Positions 35,192-46,318 of a stretch of DNA of 64,000 nucleotides are shown here, in pieces. A program made the translations under genes and the position numbers. The DNA lies in the NCBI RefSeq assembly GCF_029962835.1, contig NC_080574.1, forward strand, positions 40,181,501-40,245,500. Direction: 5' to 3'. Source of the DNA: Magnolia sinica. Its lineage: Eukaryota; Streptophyta; Magnoliopsida; Magnoliales; Magnoliaceae. Positions within the stretch are counted from its first letter, which is position 1. Each line of letters starts with the position of its first letter. The notes under the pieces were generated by a model. That model saw only the letters and a program-made list of their open reading frames with translations. It had not been told where the DNA came from and made no database searches.

Positions 35192-36447
35192 CTGATTGTT
35201 GATTACAACTATGATTCGTGATGTGGATTTAAAATCTGAACCGTTCATGTGAAGCAGCACCTCATTTGCCCAAACATACAGTATAATCCCTGAAGTAGCT
35301 CATGATCTATACATGATGAGTCGGGATCCTCTGTTATCAGGTCAACAGAGAATTCCTGTTACCCTAATGGTTTGGCGTCCGAAGCTGTTTTTTATTATTT
35401 TTATTTTTTTAGTGAGTGGTGACGTGGACCAATGAGAATTTGGGTATCAGGAATTCTCTGTTGACCGGATAACAGAGGATCCGGCCTCATACATGATATA
35501 TTGGAGGAAATAGGCCAAACAATCAAGGCAAGAGGATGAAACTGAAGAGTCAGTGGCAGAATACAGGTGAACCTGAGATGCATGTGTGGGACAGAGGCTA
35601 CCCATTACCGTGAAAATGACCCGGCCAAAAACTCAAGGTGCCTGACTCATCAGGTGGGCCACATCTGTATGTTGACCATTTCTACACTATACTTGGCATA
35701 ATGATCCATCAATCTAAACCGTCAGTCTATTGCTAGCAATTATGAATAGCTCATATTTCAAAAAAAAAAAAAAAGAACAAGACAATCCACCCCGTAAAAT
35801 TTTCTTCGTTTTGCCTCACTGAATGTTGACCATTCAATATTTCTATGTGCTACAATAGCTTTGTAGGCCAATGATCAGACGGATAGGCTCATGCGATTTA
35901 TATGTCTATTTTGAATCATTTCCCATCCGAATTATATATGGACGGTCCTGATTGATGCTCATCTACAACCGTAGATTAATGATCTTAATCCAACAAAAAC
36001 AAATCAAGGGTTTAAAAATCAATAAGAAAGAAAAACACACATACACATACCTCCAGGAAACGCAGAGGTAAATCTCCTCTACTCTTTGCATGGGCAAATG
36101 GGTCAGGTTCTAGAACATTAGTGAGAAATGCCAACCGCCCATTTTTTGTACAAGCCAACCAAGTTCCTCCTGCAAGACAATCCCTACCGCCCAATATCTT
36201 ACATGAATCTCCCCACCATGATGTTGGCTTAGTGGGCCTGCAGGCATCCAAATCCCAATCAAAATCCAAAAAAAAAAAAACACATTTCACCTCATGAAAT
36301 CACTAACACCCATGTACAAACAACAGAATTTCATTTTTTTAATAATAATAAAATTAAAAATAACCTGTCGTGGAATTCATCTCGATTGAGCAACAAGAGA
36401 AATGGGTAGTGAGGGTGAGCTTGCCAAAGCCAAACAGCTATACACAT
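31817..36447 (-). CDS. TANGO2: TANGO2 / NRDE-domain protein, five coding exons
   Basis: Minus-strand exons: 36447-36365, 36237-36051, 33694-33488, 32480-32286, 31951-31817. All four introns are GT-AG, phases join exactly, and the total of 807 nt gives 268 residues plus stop. The start MCIAVWLWQAHPHYP keeps the family's Cys2, and NRDE lies at residues 21-24. Family text follows in order: RPTKP, LGGRDCLAGGTWLA, NGRLAFLTNVLE, RGDLPLRFLE, EADQYNGFNLILADL, YVSNRPK, LHVLSNAKLNSPWHK, KLSSIFVDVDTPL, GRYGTRSTAAL, YEKYLEKEMWKEHT. Length fits plant homologues. The family (PF05742) is linked to Golgi/ER and mitochondrial homeostasis and has been proposed to mobilise haem or bind acyl-CoA; the biochemical role in plants is not settled. 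No stop, frameshift or splice defect is seen. It is the only intact host gene in the window and probably single-copy-like, with repeats confined to introns and flanks. 5' UTR structure and promoter are not resolved; a TATA-like TTTATATTTATT lies about 50 bp before the ATG. Confidence 0.93.
32030..32240. mobile_element. MITE-like sequence in TANGO2 intron 4
   Basis: GTGTGTTTGGATTTCAATTA at the left and its rough inverse (ending GATCAGATGTCCAAACATG) at the right enclose an interior rich in AATTGCAAT words. The TIRs are imperfect and no clear target duplication was identified, so the superfamily is open (hAT or PIF/Harbinger-like by the GGTGTGTTTGG start). Confidence 0.45.
33068..33250. repeat. 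Foldback repeat built on GTAACGG/CCGTTAC words (TANGO2 intron 3)
   Basis: It contains the hairpin ACGGCTATA-ACGGG-TATAGCCGT (near 33133-33157) and TAATGGT...AACCATTA (33092-33116), plus many GTAACGG, GGCCGTAA and CCGTAAT words on both strands. It appears to be a non-autonomous foldback/MITE-type unit. Confidence 0.6.
33250..33287. repeat. Poly(A)-poly(G) homopolymer junction
   Basis: About 20 A residues, then GT, then about 15 G residues, directly after the foldback repeat. The run lengths are assembly-sensitive. Confidence 0.85.
35135..35190. repeat. TA microsatellite in TANGO2 intron 2
   Basis: Uninterrupted (TA)n of about 55 bp. Confidence 0.95.
35318..35488. mobile_element. 171-bp Mutator-type MITE with a 9-bp target duplication
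   Basis: Terminal inverted repeats of about 45 bp (left arm GAGTCGGGATCCTCTGTTAT..., right arm its inverse ending ACAGAGGATCCGGCCTC) surround a T-rich interior. A perfect 9-bp direct repeat ATACATGAT flanks it at 35309-35317 and 35489-35497. Nine-base duplication with long TIRs is the hallmark of Mutator-like elements. No coding capacity. Confidence 0.88.
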
Positions 36448-37052
36448 GATTATCTCACACAACCTGATATAAGTGCAAGAAAATAAATATAAAGGGAAGT
36501 GGTATAATAGAAATGGACGACTACAAAGGCTCCTTTAATAGAGGGCTAGAAATAAGAGAACGATTGTGGATATTGAAGAATCCAACAACTCTAATAAACA
36601 AGGTCGCTCATACAGCCTCCAAAACAGTTTGTGATGGGTATAGGAAGTTAATGACAAGGTTCTATCCCTCTCAATTTTGTAATCGTGCCAAAAATATCAC
36701 ACCCTTTTGGATAAATATAGAGGATGGGGTTGGATTCCTTCTATAACCACCGTAGCACTGGGTTGAAGTGGGGCCCGCGTCATATATTCATTACATTCCA
36801 CCTGTTTATATCTCGTACCCGGGAAGTTAAGATAGGTGGGGTCCACTGTAATATTTATATGCCATCCATATTGTTTCTAAGTAAGGTCATTTTCACTTGG
36901 ATGAATTGAAAACATAAAAATACCAGTCTGATTCAAAACTCCTATAACCTTATAAATGTTTCAACGGTTCAATCCTCACTGGTTACTGTCGTAGGGCTTT
37001 CTTGATATTTGGATTTAACTCATTTTTTAGGGAAACGGAGTGGCTACTGGTG
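36448..37052. other. Region upstream of TANGO2
   Basis: Presumed 5' UTR and promoter. TTTATATTTATT (minus strand, near 36490-36502) could be a TATA box. TATATCAGGTTG could also be a splice acceptor of a 5' UTR intron. Nothing else is recognised apart from GGGGTCC/GGCCC words. Confidence 0.4.
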
Positions 37053-37486
37053 GTCGGTGCTATGTGGGCCCCACCATGATATATGTGTTTCATCCATTTT
37101 TAAAGATCATTTTAAGGCATGATCCAAAAAATGAAAGGGATATAAATCTCAGGTAGACCACACCATAGGAAGATAATAGTGATTGGATATCCACCATTAA
37201 AATCCTCTTAAGGCCCACAGTACTGTTTATTTGACATTCTATCTGTTGATTAGGTCATACAAAACCAGATAAAGGGAAAAAACAAAGATCAGCTTGATCC
37301 AAAACTTTCATGGCTCCCAAAAAGATTTTAACGGTTGACATTCATTCAAAACTGTTCCTGTAATGTGGTACACTTGAGATTGGGATACACCTCATTTTTG
37401 GTCTAATACCATAAAATGATCTAGAAAAATAGATGGACGGCATGGATGAAACACATACATCATGGTGGGGCCCACAGAGCACCGAC
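37053..37486. mobile_element. Foldback MITE with long TIRs carrying GTGGGCCCCAC
   Basis: The left end GTCGGTGCTATGTGGGCCCC matches the inverse of the right end (GTCGGTGCTCTGTGGGCCCC). The match continues through CACCATGATATATGTGTTTC and a further AAGATCATTTTA block, giving TIRs of about 70-80 bp in a 434-bp unit. No clear target duplication was found. The interior (CCACTATT..CACC, CTTTCATGGCTCCC) resembles segments of solo LTRs 1-3 and of 29.1-30.5 kb. Confidence 0.7.
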
Positions 37487-38493
37487 TCGGGTCTGACATG
37501 AGCGGGCACAACAGGTCAGTTTATTACAAACATCACGGTGGGCCCCACCTAGATTATAATCCCTAGATAGTTTGGCATCATTTAGAAAAAGGTTTGCTAA
37601 TTTCACGTACGTATGGGTGCCGTAACACATGCGCATGTGAGCGTGTGCCATAATGTGACGTGTGAGAGATCTAAGCTTTCCATCGGGTGACCTATACTCC
37701 GTAGACATTCTGGCATAAAACTTAGGCCAGTTTGCACCTTAGGTGGGCCACACCGTATCAAAACAAATGAATGGCTAGGAAAAAATGGTCTTATTTTCGA
37801 GGCATGTAGACGTTATTGGAACTTCATAGAAAGCTTAGATCTCTCACACGTGTTTCATATTTGTTTTTTCGCTCGTGGATGTGTACGTACGGTTCAACAT
37901 GTGCGTGGAATTAGCGAAACGCTTTAGAAATGGTGGTGACCGTTTAACTGTACATATGGCATGGTTGTACAGAGATCCAGACCGTCCAAAACTCTGAGCT
38001 AAATGTGGATGGAAGACAACCCAAAATATTACATGGAGAAGATGATGTCAGCCATTTGATTTTTCCTCTTGAATTTGGGCCGCTGACTATTGGACTTTCA
38101 ACCTTTTATTCATAGAAATCAATTGGACGGTTAAGATTTATTGATCAATATGGTTTTAGAGATATGCTCCATACACACATAAGGTGATGAGCCAGTGCCA
38201 TTTATCATGGGAGTCTAGAGAGGTTGCTTATCCAGTTAGGCAAAGGTTGGCTAAAGAGGGTTAAGGTGGCTGACGTGGAATAGGAGCTAAAGGCAATCTT
38301 CTTGTTTTAACTTTCCAAGGGGCCGGCTCCTATGTGCGTCTAATACCAGCGGTTGAAAACCCCGATCGGCCGTTGATCCGTTCTTGAGGGCGGTTTGGTC
38401 CAACTAGTCAAATCTAGATCATGAAAAAGTACCAAGGCATGTTTGGCTGCCACGGAAAATTGGATTCATCTCATTTTATTTAATTGTTATGGT
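37487..38493. other. Intergenic, no gene seen
   Basis: Repeat-like words (GTGGGCCACACC, CATCACGGTGGGCCCCACC) but no open frame with family resemblance. The stretch 38439-38480 (CATGTTTGGCTGCCACGG) looks like one end of a MITE. Confidence 0.4.
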
Positions 38494-39004
38494 TGTGCAC
38501 GACGACCACTCGCTGGATGCAGAAGCAACCTTACAATCAATCAACCATGTAATAGAGAAACAAAAAAATTGAGTAATCACGTAAAAACTTTTTATGAGAA
38601 CATAAAGATTTTACATGAAAAAATTATGGCACCAAGCCACATACAATCCATTATAAACAGAAAATTATAAGAAATGAAAATTCAAAAATCCTAACTTTCT
38701 CCATTCAAGACTCTTTTAATTCTCAAGCTCTTATTTTTTACACTCTTAAAATTTCCCTAATCCCATATTACTTATATAACCCGCTTACAAAATTAAAAAC
38801 AAAACAACAAATTTATATAGAAGTTGCGGGAACCGTCGATTGAACTATCGATCAATCAACACTACATGTTCGATCGAATCGAACATGCCCAAAAGTGTCC
38901 AGAGAGTGATCTTTTATTTTTGAAATTTTTTTGATCGATCGACAGTCTGTTTGAATCGATCAAAATCCCTGATTCAATAACAGATTGAAGGCACTCAATC
39001 AACA
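38494..39004 (-). repeat. Probable 3' LTR of the second copia element
   Basis: The minus-strand start TGTTGATTGAGTGCC at 39004 follows a purine-rich GATGGAGAT. The minus-strand end is CGTCGTGCACA near 38494. A TATA box (minus CTATATAAAT) lies at 38811-38820, preceded by TCGATCGA-type palindromes at 38830-38965, including CATGTTCGATCG..CGAACATG. The left boundary is a guess. Confidence 0.5.
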
Positions 39005-39049
39005 ATCTCCATCATGGCTTCAATGTTGCATATCTACCATTCTAAGCTA

Positions 39050-40728
39050 CTATCACAATCTCTAAATTTCTTTATGGAAGAATTACCATCTTCACTTCTT
39101 GTGTACACCCCATCTTCATTCATTCTTTGTCAAGCCTAAAAAAGTTGAGTAAAACCTGAACTTCTTTACAGGAACAACTTTTGTAAGTATGTTCACCGGA
39201 TTTTCACTTGTGTGAATCTTCTCAAGAGCAATACCACCTTCATCTAGCATCTGCCAAATAAATTGATGACCAACATTAATGTATTTAGTCCAGGAATGGT
39301 ACGTCGACTTCTTTGCCAAATTGATCATGTTTTCGCTATTACAATGCATATGCACGACTTCCTGCTGAAGCCCGAACTCATTTATCATTCATTTTAACCA
39401 AACAACTTTCTTAAATGCTTCCGTCACTACCATATATTCCACTTTAGTTGTGGAAAGAGCAACCACAAACTGAAGTTTCGACATCTAACCGATCTCTCCA
39501 CTCGCTAATCCAAATGAATAATTGTAAGTCGACATTCTATTGTCTATATTACCAGCATAATCCACATCTACACAACCTACAAGTCTTTCCTAAGATTTTT
39601 CAAACGTTAAGACGTAGTTTGTTATACCTCATATGTAACGAAGTAGCCATTTCATTGCCTGCTAGTGTTACTTGTTAGGATTTAACATGTATCTACTCAC
39701 AACACCCACCGCATGTGAAATATTCATCATTGTATAAACCATGTCATACATAAGACTGCCAACTGTGCTCGAATAGGGCACAAGAGACATATACCGCTTT
39801 TCTTCATTTCATGTAGGACATTGTTTCGAAGAAAGATGAAAGTGGGCAGTGTGAGTGTGTTAATCGGTTTAGCCTTGTCAAGCTTGAACTTGACCAAGAC
39901 CTTTTCAAGATACACTTCATGAGACAACCATAACTTTTTTTTTCTTTTACACACACGCACACACACCCCCACACACTCACGCTAGTTGAATTTCACCACC
40001 TATGGATACACGAACCCTTGACCAGGTGTTAAAACTCCTGAGAGTCTACCACCCGAGCAACAGTAAGGATCCTTAAGACAACCATAACCTGATCCTTTCC
40101 GTGTCTCCATGTAAATCGATATCGAGAAACCTTTTAACAGCTCATAGATTTTCATCTCGAATGTCATGGATAACTAAGCCTTCAATATGTTGATTTCTGA
40201 CATGTTATGGCTGGCAATAAGCTAATCATCAACATATAGCACTAGAATAATGAATTCCCCATTACTCAGTGATTTTAGACATAATGATCAAACTCACTTA
40301 TAATAAACTACTAGTTTAATATAAAAGAATCAAACTTTTTTTTTACCACCATTTAGGCGACTGTTTCAGGCCATATAACGGCCTGTTTAACCTACAAACC
40401 TTATTCTCTACTCCTTACACCTCAAACCCTTAAAGTTGCTTCATGTAGATACGCTCTTTTAGTTCCTCATGTATAAAAGCAATCTTCACATCTAAGTGTT
40501 CTAATTTTAGATTGTATTGGGCAACTAACACAAATACAAATATGATAGATACTTGCATGACCATAGACGTAAATATTTCACCGAAGTCGATACCTTCTTT
40601 CTGAGTATAGTCTTCGCAACCAATACTTTTGCCTTATACCCATCCACTTTCTTCCGAAAAACCCACTCACACCCGATTTCTTTCCTTCTAATGGGTAACT
40701 CTAGTAGCTCTTGATCGATTCAGAAGGA
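39050..40728 (-). pseudogene. Second copia element: RT and RNase H remnants, interrupted
   Basis: Minus strand. Near 40710, LLELPIRRKEIGCEWVFRKK (the usual form is LP.GRK.IGCKWVFK.K). Then EGIDFGEIFTSMVM, LKLEHLDVKIAFIHEELKER, a decayed YVDD region near 40230, QVYLEKVLVKFKLD (39900) and an RNase H end with SENMINLAKKSTYHSWTKYI, EKIHTSENPVNILTKVVPVK (39388-39116). There are many stops and shifts, and a TG/CA-rich repeat lies at 39950-39980. The sequence stops at 40728 where the old Athila-type element begins; the 5' part is outside the window. Confidence 0.8.
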
Positions 40729-42140
40729 TGACAGCCACAAGTGCAGGGCTGTGATGTAGTTTTAACTCGGTGAGACTGAGAACGAATCCTCAGAGACTTA
40801 TATTAGTATGTTATTAAAACACTTTAAAACTATAACTACAACTAATTATGAAAATTGAATTAGAGGAAATCAATAATAAAAATCTAAGTATTGTAAAGAA
40901 AAATCAATTGAATAAAATAATAGAGCGACAAGGATCCACTTCTAGCTATTCTTAATGCCTAATTTACTTGATTCAATTAGATAATACAACTGGAATCAAA
41001 GTCCTATCCTATTCAGGCGGTTAATAGAGCAGTCGATTCAAAATTCACAAATCGAAACGGATATGAACATCAATTAATTTGGTTCTCAGATAAAGTACCA
41101 AGTTATTAACTGTAAGGAATACAAAGTATCTATTGTGCCCATAGTCTATGATAAATCCATGAATTTTACAGATCAATCTCTTACAAAATAGATAAGCAAA
41201 CAATCTTAGCCTTCCTAAGCATCCAAAGTGATCAGAGTTGACAATGGATCAAAGTAAACTAAAATCAAAGTTTTATTCAAACTAAAATCAATGAATTATT
41301 CAACATTCAAACCATAAAACTTGAATAAAAGTAAACTAGAACATTAAAAACGACTAAAAGCTTCACATCTTAGCTTTAGATAAGAGATTTAGTCAACAAT
41401 TGTCATAGTTGAACTAAACTTAAATAAAAACATGAAAAATAAATTAAAACTAAAAGATTAAGGAAGAAAAATGGCCACGTAGAAGCTCCGCCACCTCTCT
41501 CTCTCTCTCTAACCCTAATTCATGTTTAGAATGTCCTAAATCACTAATTTAAATAGAAAATTACGCATCGACTTCAAAATTGCACACTTTTATTATACTT
41601 CGGTTGCACCGACGAGAACCTTCGAATGGACTAAAGTCACATCAAAGCCAGCCGAACATTCCTTCGGTTGGAGTCAAATTTCTCAAAAAAATCTCTGAAA
41701 TCTTTTTCTCTTTTTGGTCGGGCCGATCTACTTTCGGTCTCACTGAACACCACTTCAGTCATACCAAATAGCCCTTCGGTCGAGCCGAATTAGTATGAAA
41801 ATCCACTGTTTGTCTTTGGACTGTTTTTTACACTTTCGGTCGAACTAAATAGTTTGTCATTTCTATTATTGGAATGTGTGATTTTCTAAACTTTTCTCTA
41901 TCTTTAGCACTTGGTTTTCTTAGATTTTTGGCACTTGAATTCTTTAATATTGTCCTCTAAATATTCGATCCTCCACTTAATCATTTCTTAAGCTTTAAAT
42001 CATTACTTTAATTGCATTTTTATCATCTCTTTAAATCACCTCAAAAAGCAAAATACATGTAATTAGATCATCTTAACATATCCATGCATTTAAAACCAAT
42101 GCTCAATTGTGGGTAAATATACAATATTTCACATTCAACA
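40729..42140 (-). repeat. 3' LTR of the old Athila-type element
   Basis: 1412 bp. The minus-strand start TGTTGAATGTGAAATATTGT at 42140 and the end CTACATCACAGCCCTGCACT..GGCTGTCA at 40729 match the pattern of the other Athila-type LTRs. A cluster of TTCGGTC..GCCGAA palindromes lies at 41595-41870, upstream of a TATA-like TATTTAAAT near 41547. Confidence 0.8.
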
Positions 42141-42623
42141 CACCCCAACCCACATTTTGTTAGTCTCGAGCAAAACATGAGAAAACTAAATCCAAATCCC
42201 AAACTCCAAACGTATTTCAGAAGAACAACTTTTCTGTAATCCAAGACATATATATGATAGAGTTCAGAGACACAAGGATAAGATGTTGTTAGCTTAAATC
42301 CTAATATGACCAGCAAACAATTAAACTAAGTTCTCATTCATCAATCAACTAATAAAATGCATTCAAACATCAAATTTCTAGAGTGCATAGTGAATTCTAA
42401 CTCATCATTAATAAAAGTTGGCCTTCCACCATAAGGTTAACTATGACAGTTATCAAAAAGTCATCAAATCAACACAAGCCGCTGATTCCAAACCCAACTC
42501 CCTTTTCACTTATTTTTTTAGTCTTTGATTTTCCATCGATGACTTTCACACTATCGCCTTTCTTCTTCTTTTCATTTAAGTACATGCAATAGGTAACCCT
42601 TCTCGATTTCATCATCATCATCA

Positions 42624-42670
<47 letters not shown>

Positions 42671-43289
42671 TTAATCTGACTATTTTCTTATTTTTATAAC
42701 AGGGTAGACAAGGATCTTTAGGCTTGGTTCCTAACAATTCCGAGTAATAATCAAGCTAAGCATTACGAGTTCAAGTTTGGCCTTAAAGAATATGAATCAG
42801 ATGTGAATTGTGAACTATACTTAATTGATGTTTAAAATTTCCTATCAACTAGTTAATTAAAGGAACTCATTCAAAAATCTAATAATCACTAGACTCTAAG
42901 CTTTAAAAAATCAAATTATATTGTATCTTATCATCCCATACCTAGACACACTCAGGTATATAGAAAATCAACCTTCGAAAAGAAAGAGTTTCGAAATCTG
43001 ATTAAATTTTTTTTTACAAGAATTTGCTTAAAGACCACAAAGACACTAATAATTCGACAAGAATCTCACCCCCAACCCAAAATCTACATTGTCCACAATG
43101 TAAAGAGATATAAAACATATCATAATGTGAGACAACTGATAATAGAGGAGTGAGTAAGAGCGAGTACTTAAGAAGGATCAAACTGAATGCACGGATTCTC
43201 CATCAATTAAGAGGGTTTTCCAAGTCGCCAAACAAACAAAAACAAACTAATAAAAGCAAACCTAAACTCTTCTACCCTAACCTAAGAAA
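42141..43289 (-). other. 3' non-coding region of the old Athila-type element
   Basis: It contains the inverted repeat ACATTGTGGACAATGT (minus strand, 43086-43101), the same signature seen in the two other Athila-type elements, and a (CAT)n(ATT)n microsatellite at 42611-42671. No frame recognised. Confidence 0.7.
42611..42671. repeat. CAT/ATT trinucleotide microsatellite
   Basis: About five CAT units followed by about fifteen ATT units. Confidence 0.95.
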
Positions 43290-43954
43290 GCAGTAAATAT
43301 GGAGAGGGACTTCCATCAGACTAGAAGGTCAGTTCTAGTGAACATGATTTTTCAGAGGAATGGACATATCCTTCGAATTAAAGTTCACTACAAATGGCTT
43401 AAGATGCTGATTGTTTACTTTAAAGATGCTATAATTCACCAGATAATCTATCTCGGCGGCTCCATGAGGATAACCATTTTAACTATAACGGGGCCGGTCC
43501 AACGAGATCTCAATTTCTTAAGAAAAAAATGAAGTCTCAAATTATAAAGGACTTTATGATGTGGCTAAATTTTTTTTTAAAGGATATTCATGTCATATAA
43601 TACATTCATCTAGTCCTTGTATATCCGAGATTTCTCATAAACTTCGTTCCAGATTTGTTTAAGTTCAGTCAATTATAATTTGCACAACGAGCCAACTTTG
43701 TCGTGATTGAAATTGAAAGTCTTTATATCCCAATACACCTTATGCTCTAACTCCACAAGCAAGTGACAAGCCTTCCCATAAAAAAGTCTGCAGGGTGACA
43801 TACCTATAGGGTTTATAGGCCGTATGGTAAGCTTATAATGTGTTGATTAGTCAAAGTGACCCAATCCTTGCAGTCTGGGTTCACCATTTTCTCCAAAATT
43901 TGTTTAATCTCCGTATTTGATATTTCAACTTGGTCACTCGTCTGTGGTGATAAG
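43290..43954 (-). pseudogene. Old Athila-type integrase, C-terminal part
   Basis: Minus-strand text in shifting frames: ISNTEIKQILEKMVNPDCKD near 43900 (catalytic-Glu helix region), GKACHL-type text near 43770, and [13 protein letters not shown] near 43480 (the SRW.GP.IV core-distal domain). Its N-terminal part is at 61974-62600, separated by the 18 kb insertion. Confidence 0.8.
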
Positions 43955-46294
43955 TGTTGAGGGTCAAATATTGCATATCAGACCCAGTTATTGCCTGGAT
44001 TTATGAACATGGTACCGTTTAATAGCCCATTTTTAATCATATTTGTGTTGCAGGGCGTATTTACGAGCCTGGACAGGGAAAAGGTACTGAGAGCATGGAT
44101 TTAACATTCAGAATACACCAAGGCAAGGGACGGGCTCCAAGGGACCAAGATCGACGGAATTACATGCCAGGGATCTGAGAAAATCGAGAAATTGAAGCTC
44201 AAGTGGCCTGAAAAGTGTCCAGAATGCAAGATCATAGGGTTCCCACCATCCGATCAGTTCGAAACTTTATATATGGCCTGAAGACCTTAAATAAGCCGTA
44301 CAAATCAAAAATCAGCTATTGGACCGCTGTGAAAATGGCCCAACGATTAGATCAGCCCCTTAAAACCTTAAGTGGGTCCCACCTGATATCTGGATATTCT
44401 CCATTTTTGGTCTCAACTGTTTAAATGAGCTGACAAAACGGATAGACGGAGCGGATCTCTCAAAAACATCATAATGGACCCCACTGGAGTATGCGTGTGC
44501 ATAGTGCATAAGTGCATTGGCCGTGCACAGGAACGAGAAGTTGGTCAATCCAACTTTTGACCGGCTTCTTCTTCCAATTTCAACCAAAACGCAACAGCGT
44601 TTTACGCCGTGCATCACGGTTTCGAGTTGTGGGCCCCACACATCATCCAAATGGATGATCAGTGCCGTCTATTGCGTCCATAGGGGGCGAAAACCCTCTC
44701 CTAGGTGTCCGTTTGTCCTCATGCAAGCTACGGGAAGATCCTAACTATAAATCGTAGGTTGGACGACAGCGAGCAAAATTCAGTGGACCACACCAACTAC
44801 ACTCCAAAACCGTCCATCCCAGACGGTTTTTCGTCATGAAAACAATGGACGGAGTGGATTCTACATTGGAATTCTAGTGTGGGCCCACAGTCACCACCGA
44901 CTCAATGGCGTCCGTGTCTCTGTTCCTGTCTGCGAAACAGAGGCTGCGGATGATCTCAGTGGGCCATCATCATGGACCAAATCATCAATCCGAGCCATCC
45001 ATAATGCAGAGGGGTACGATCTGGTCAAACCCATGTTGATTTTTGTGAACTCATGCATACACACGGGCTAGTTTCAGCAGTCATAAACGGATAGCCCTGC
45101 GATGATTGCAGCGTGATTATTACGTTTGGCCGCGTCAAAAGCATTCCAAAACCAGTCACCTCCGGTCAAAATTTCGAGGAGCAGCTAGTGAACGGAGTGG
45201 ATCTCCTGTACGAACTTAAGAACGGGCCCCACCGAAAAATTTACGTAAGAAGTTTCTATTTCTGTGCACGCTGCCGTGTGTGAAAGAACTGCTGCGCACG
45301 CTGCCGTGCGTAAACGGGTCTTTCGCACTCTCCGTCTGCAGGAAGGATAAAAGGAGAGAGGAAGTTCGGAGGGCTGGCATTGAGGTGAGGACTTGAGCTT
45401 GATTGGAGGATCGGTTTTGTTTTTCTGGAAGGAAGCTGGACGTGAAAGCAAAGGTGGACGTGGAGCTTGGCTTGGTTTGGCTGCTGCTGCACGTCAGGGA
45501 GAGTGAAAGAGAAACGGAGGGGAGCTGAGGAGGCAGCAAGGACTTGAGCCTGGTTTTCTTCTTTCTCCTTTATATCTCTTTTATTTCTTAAGGTTAGCCG
45601 CATCATGACGGGCTAAACCTCTTAGCTAGGGCTAAGAGGTGAAGCCTGTAGCGAGATGGGAGATTCTACTTTGTACCTTTAAAATTCATAAACTGAATTT
45701 GATTTAGTTGATTATTAAAAGAATATTTTTCTTAGTCTTTAATGGTCTGTTGTGACTGAAATTACAATGGGTTTGCTATGGCTTTGAATATTTCTTTCCT
45801 CTTTTTTTGTGTTTATGAAGTCAGGAAGCCCTGTTGTTCATCATTGTTCCATGGGCATGGTAGGATGACAGTACCCTTCCTGATCTTCATACATTGTTGG
45901 TTGGTTGGTAATTAGTTTAATTCTGTTGTTTACTTTGTCTCCTGGGCATGGTTTGGTGATGGAATCCATTCTAATTCATATACCTTTCATCTCTTGAAAA
46001 CCAAATCAAGTAAGTTCAGTTTGAATTCCATAATCCTTGATGCAGGCATAAGATCTCCCTGATCTCTACAAGTGGATCCTCTGAATCCCTAGTTTCCTTC
46101 CTCTGAATTCCTTAAAGTTTTAGATAATTATTCCACAATTATTCCTTAAAATTCTATTTGGTTTAGATCACATCTTAGTCTAGTTCTAGTTCTACTTGGT
46201 TTCAGATAACGTACAGGTATCAGTCCCTGTGGATTCGACCTCGGTCTTACCGAGTTTATTACTACATCACAACCCTATACTTGGGGTGTGAACA
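43955..46294 (+). repeat. 5' LTR of the young Athila-type element
   Basis: 2340 bp, colinear with the 3' LTR and differing by only a few per cent by eye. Differences are denser in the first 300 bp. A TATA-like CTATAAATCG lies at 44745-44754. A 30-bp-period duplication of GCACGCTGCCGTG lies at 45266-45310. All frames inside it on either strand are incidental. Confidence 0.93.
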
Positions 46295-46300
46295 AGTTTT

Positions 46301-46318
46301 TGGCGCCGTTGCCGGGGA
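46301..46318 (+). other. Primer binding site for tRNA-Asp(GTC)
   Basis: TGGCGCCGTTGCCGGGGA, 6 bp after the 5' LTR. It is the perfect complement of the 3' end of plant tRNA-Asp(GTC) including CCA. Confidence 0.93.

Larger units (their letters stand above)
33695..36050 (-). other. TANGO2 intron 2 (2.36 kb), repeat-filled
   Basis: GT donor at 36050-36049 and AG acceptor at 33696-33695. It holds a (TA)n tract at 35135-35190, the MULE-type MITE at 35318-35488, and a stretch near 34240-34600 related to the GTGGGCCACACC repeat family. No second gene is visible in it. Confidence 0.85.
40729..43954 (-). mobile_element. Old minus-strand Athila-type element, left part (3' LTR to integrase)
   Basis: The element runs right to left. 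Its 3' LTR is 40729-42140, its 3' non-coding region 42141-43289 and its integrase C-terminal part 43290-43954, where the young Athila-type element interrupts it. It resumes at 61974 and leaves the window at 64000. Decay is heavy, with many stops in every domain. It inserted into the copia remnant at 40728. Confidence 0.85.

Noticed and set aside
45185-45606. Three overlapping minus-strand frames (88-116 codons), repeated at 60848-61286
   Set aside because: They lie in both LTRs of the Athila-type element, differ by frame between copies, and show no codon pattern or known domain.
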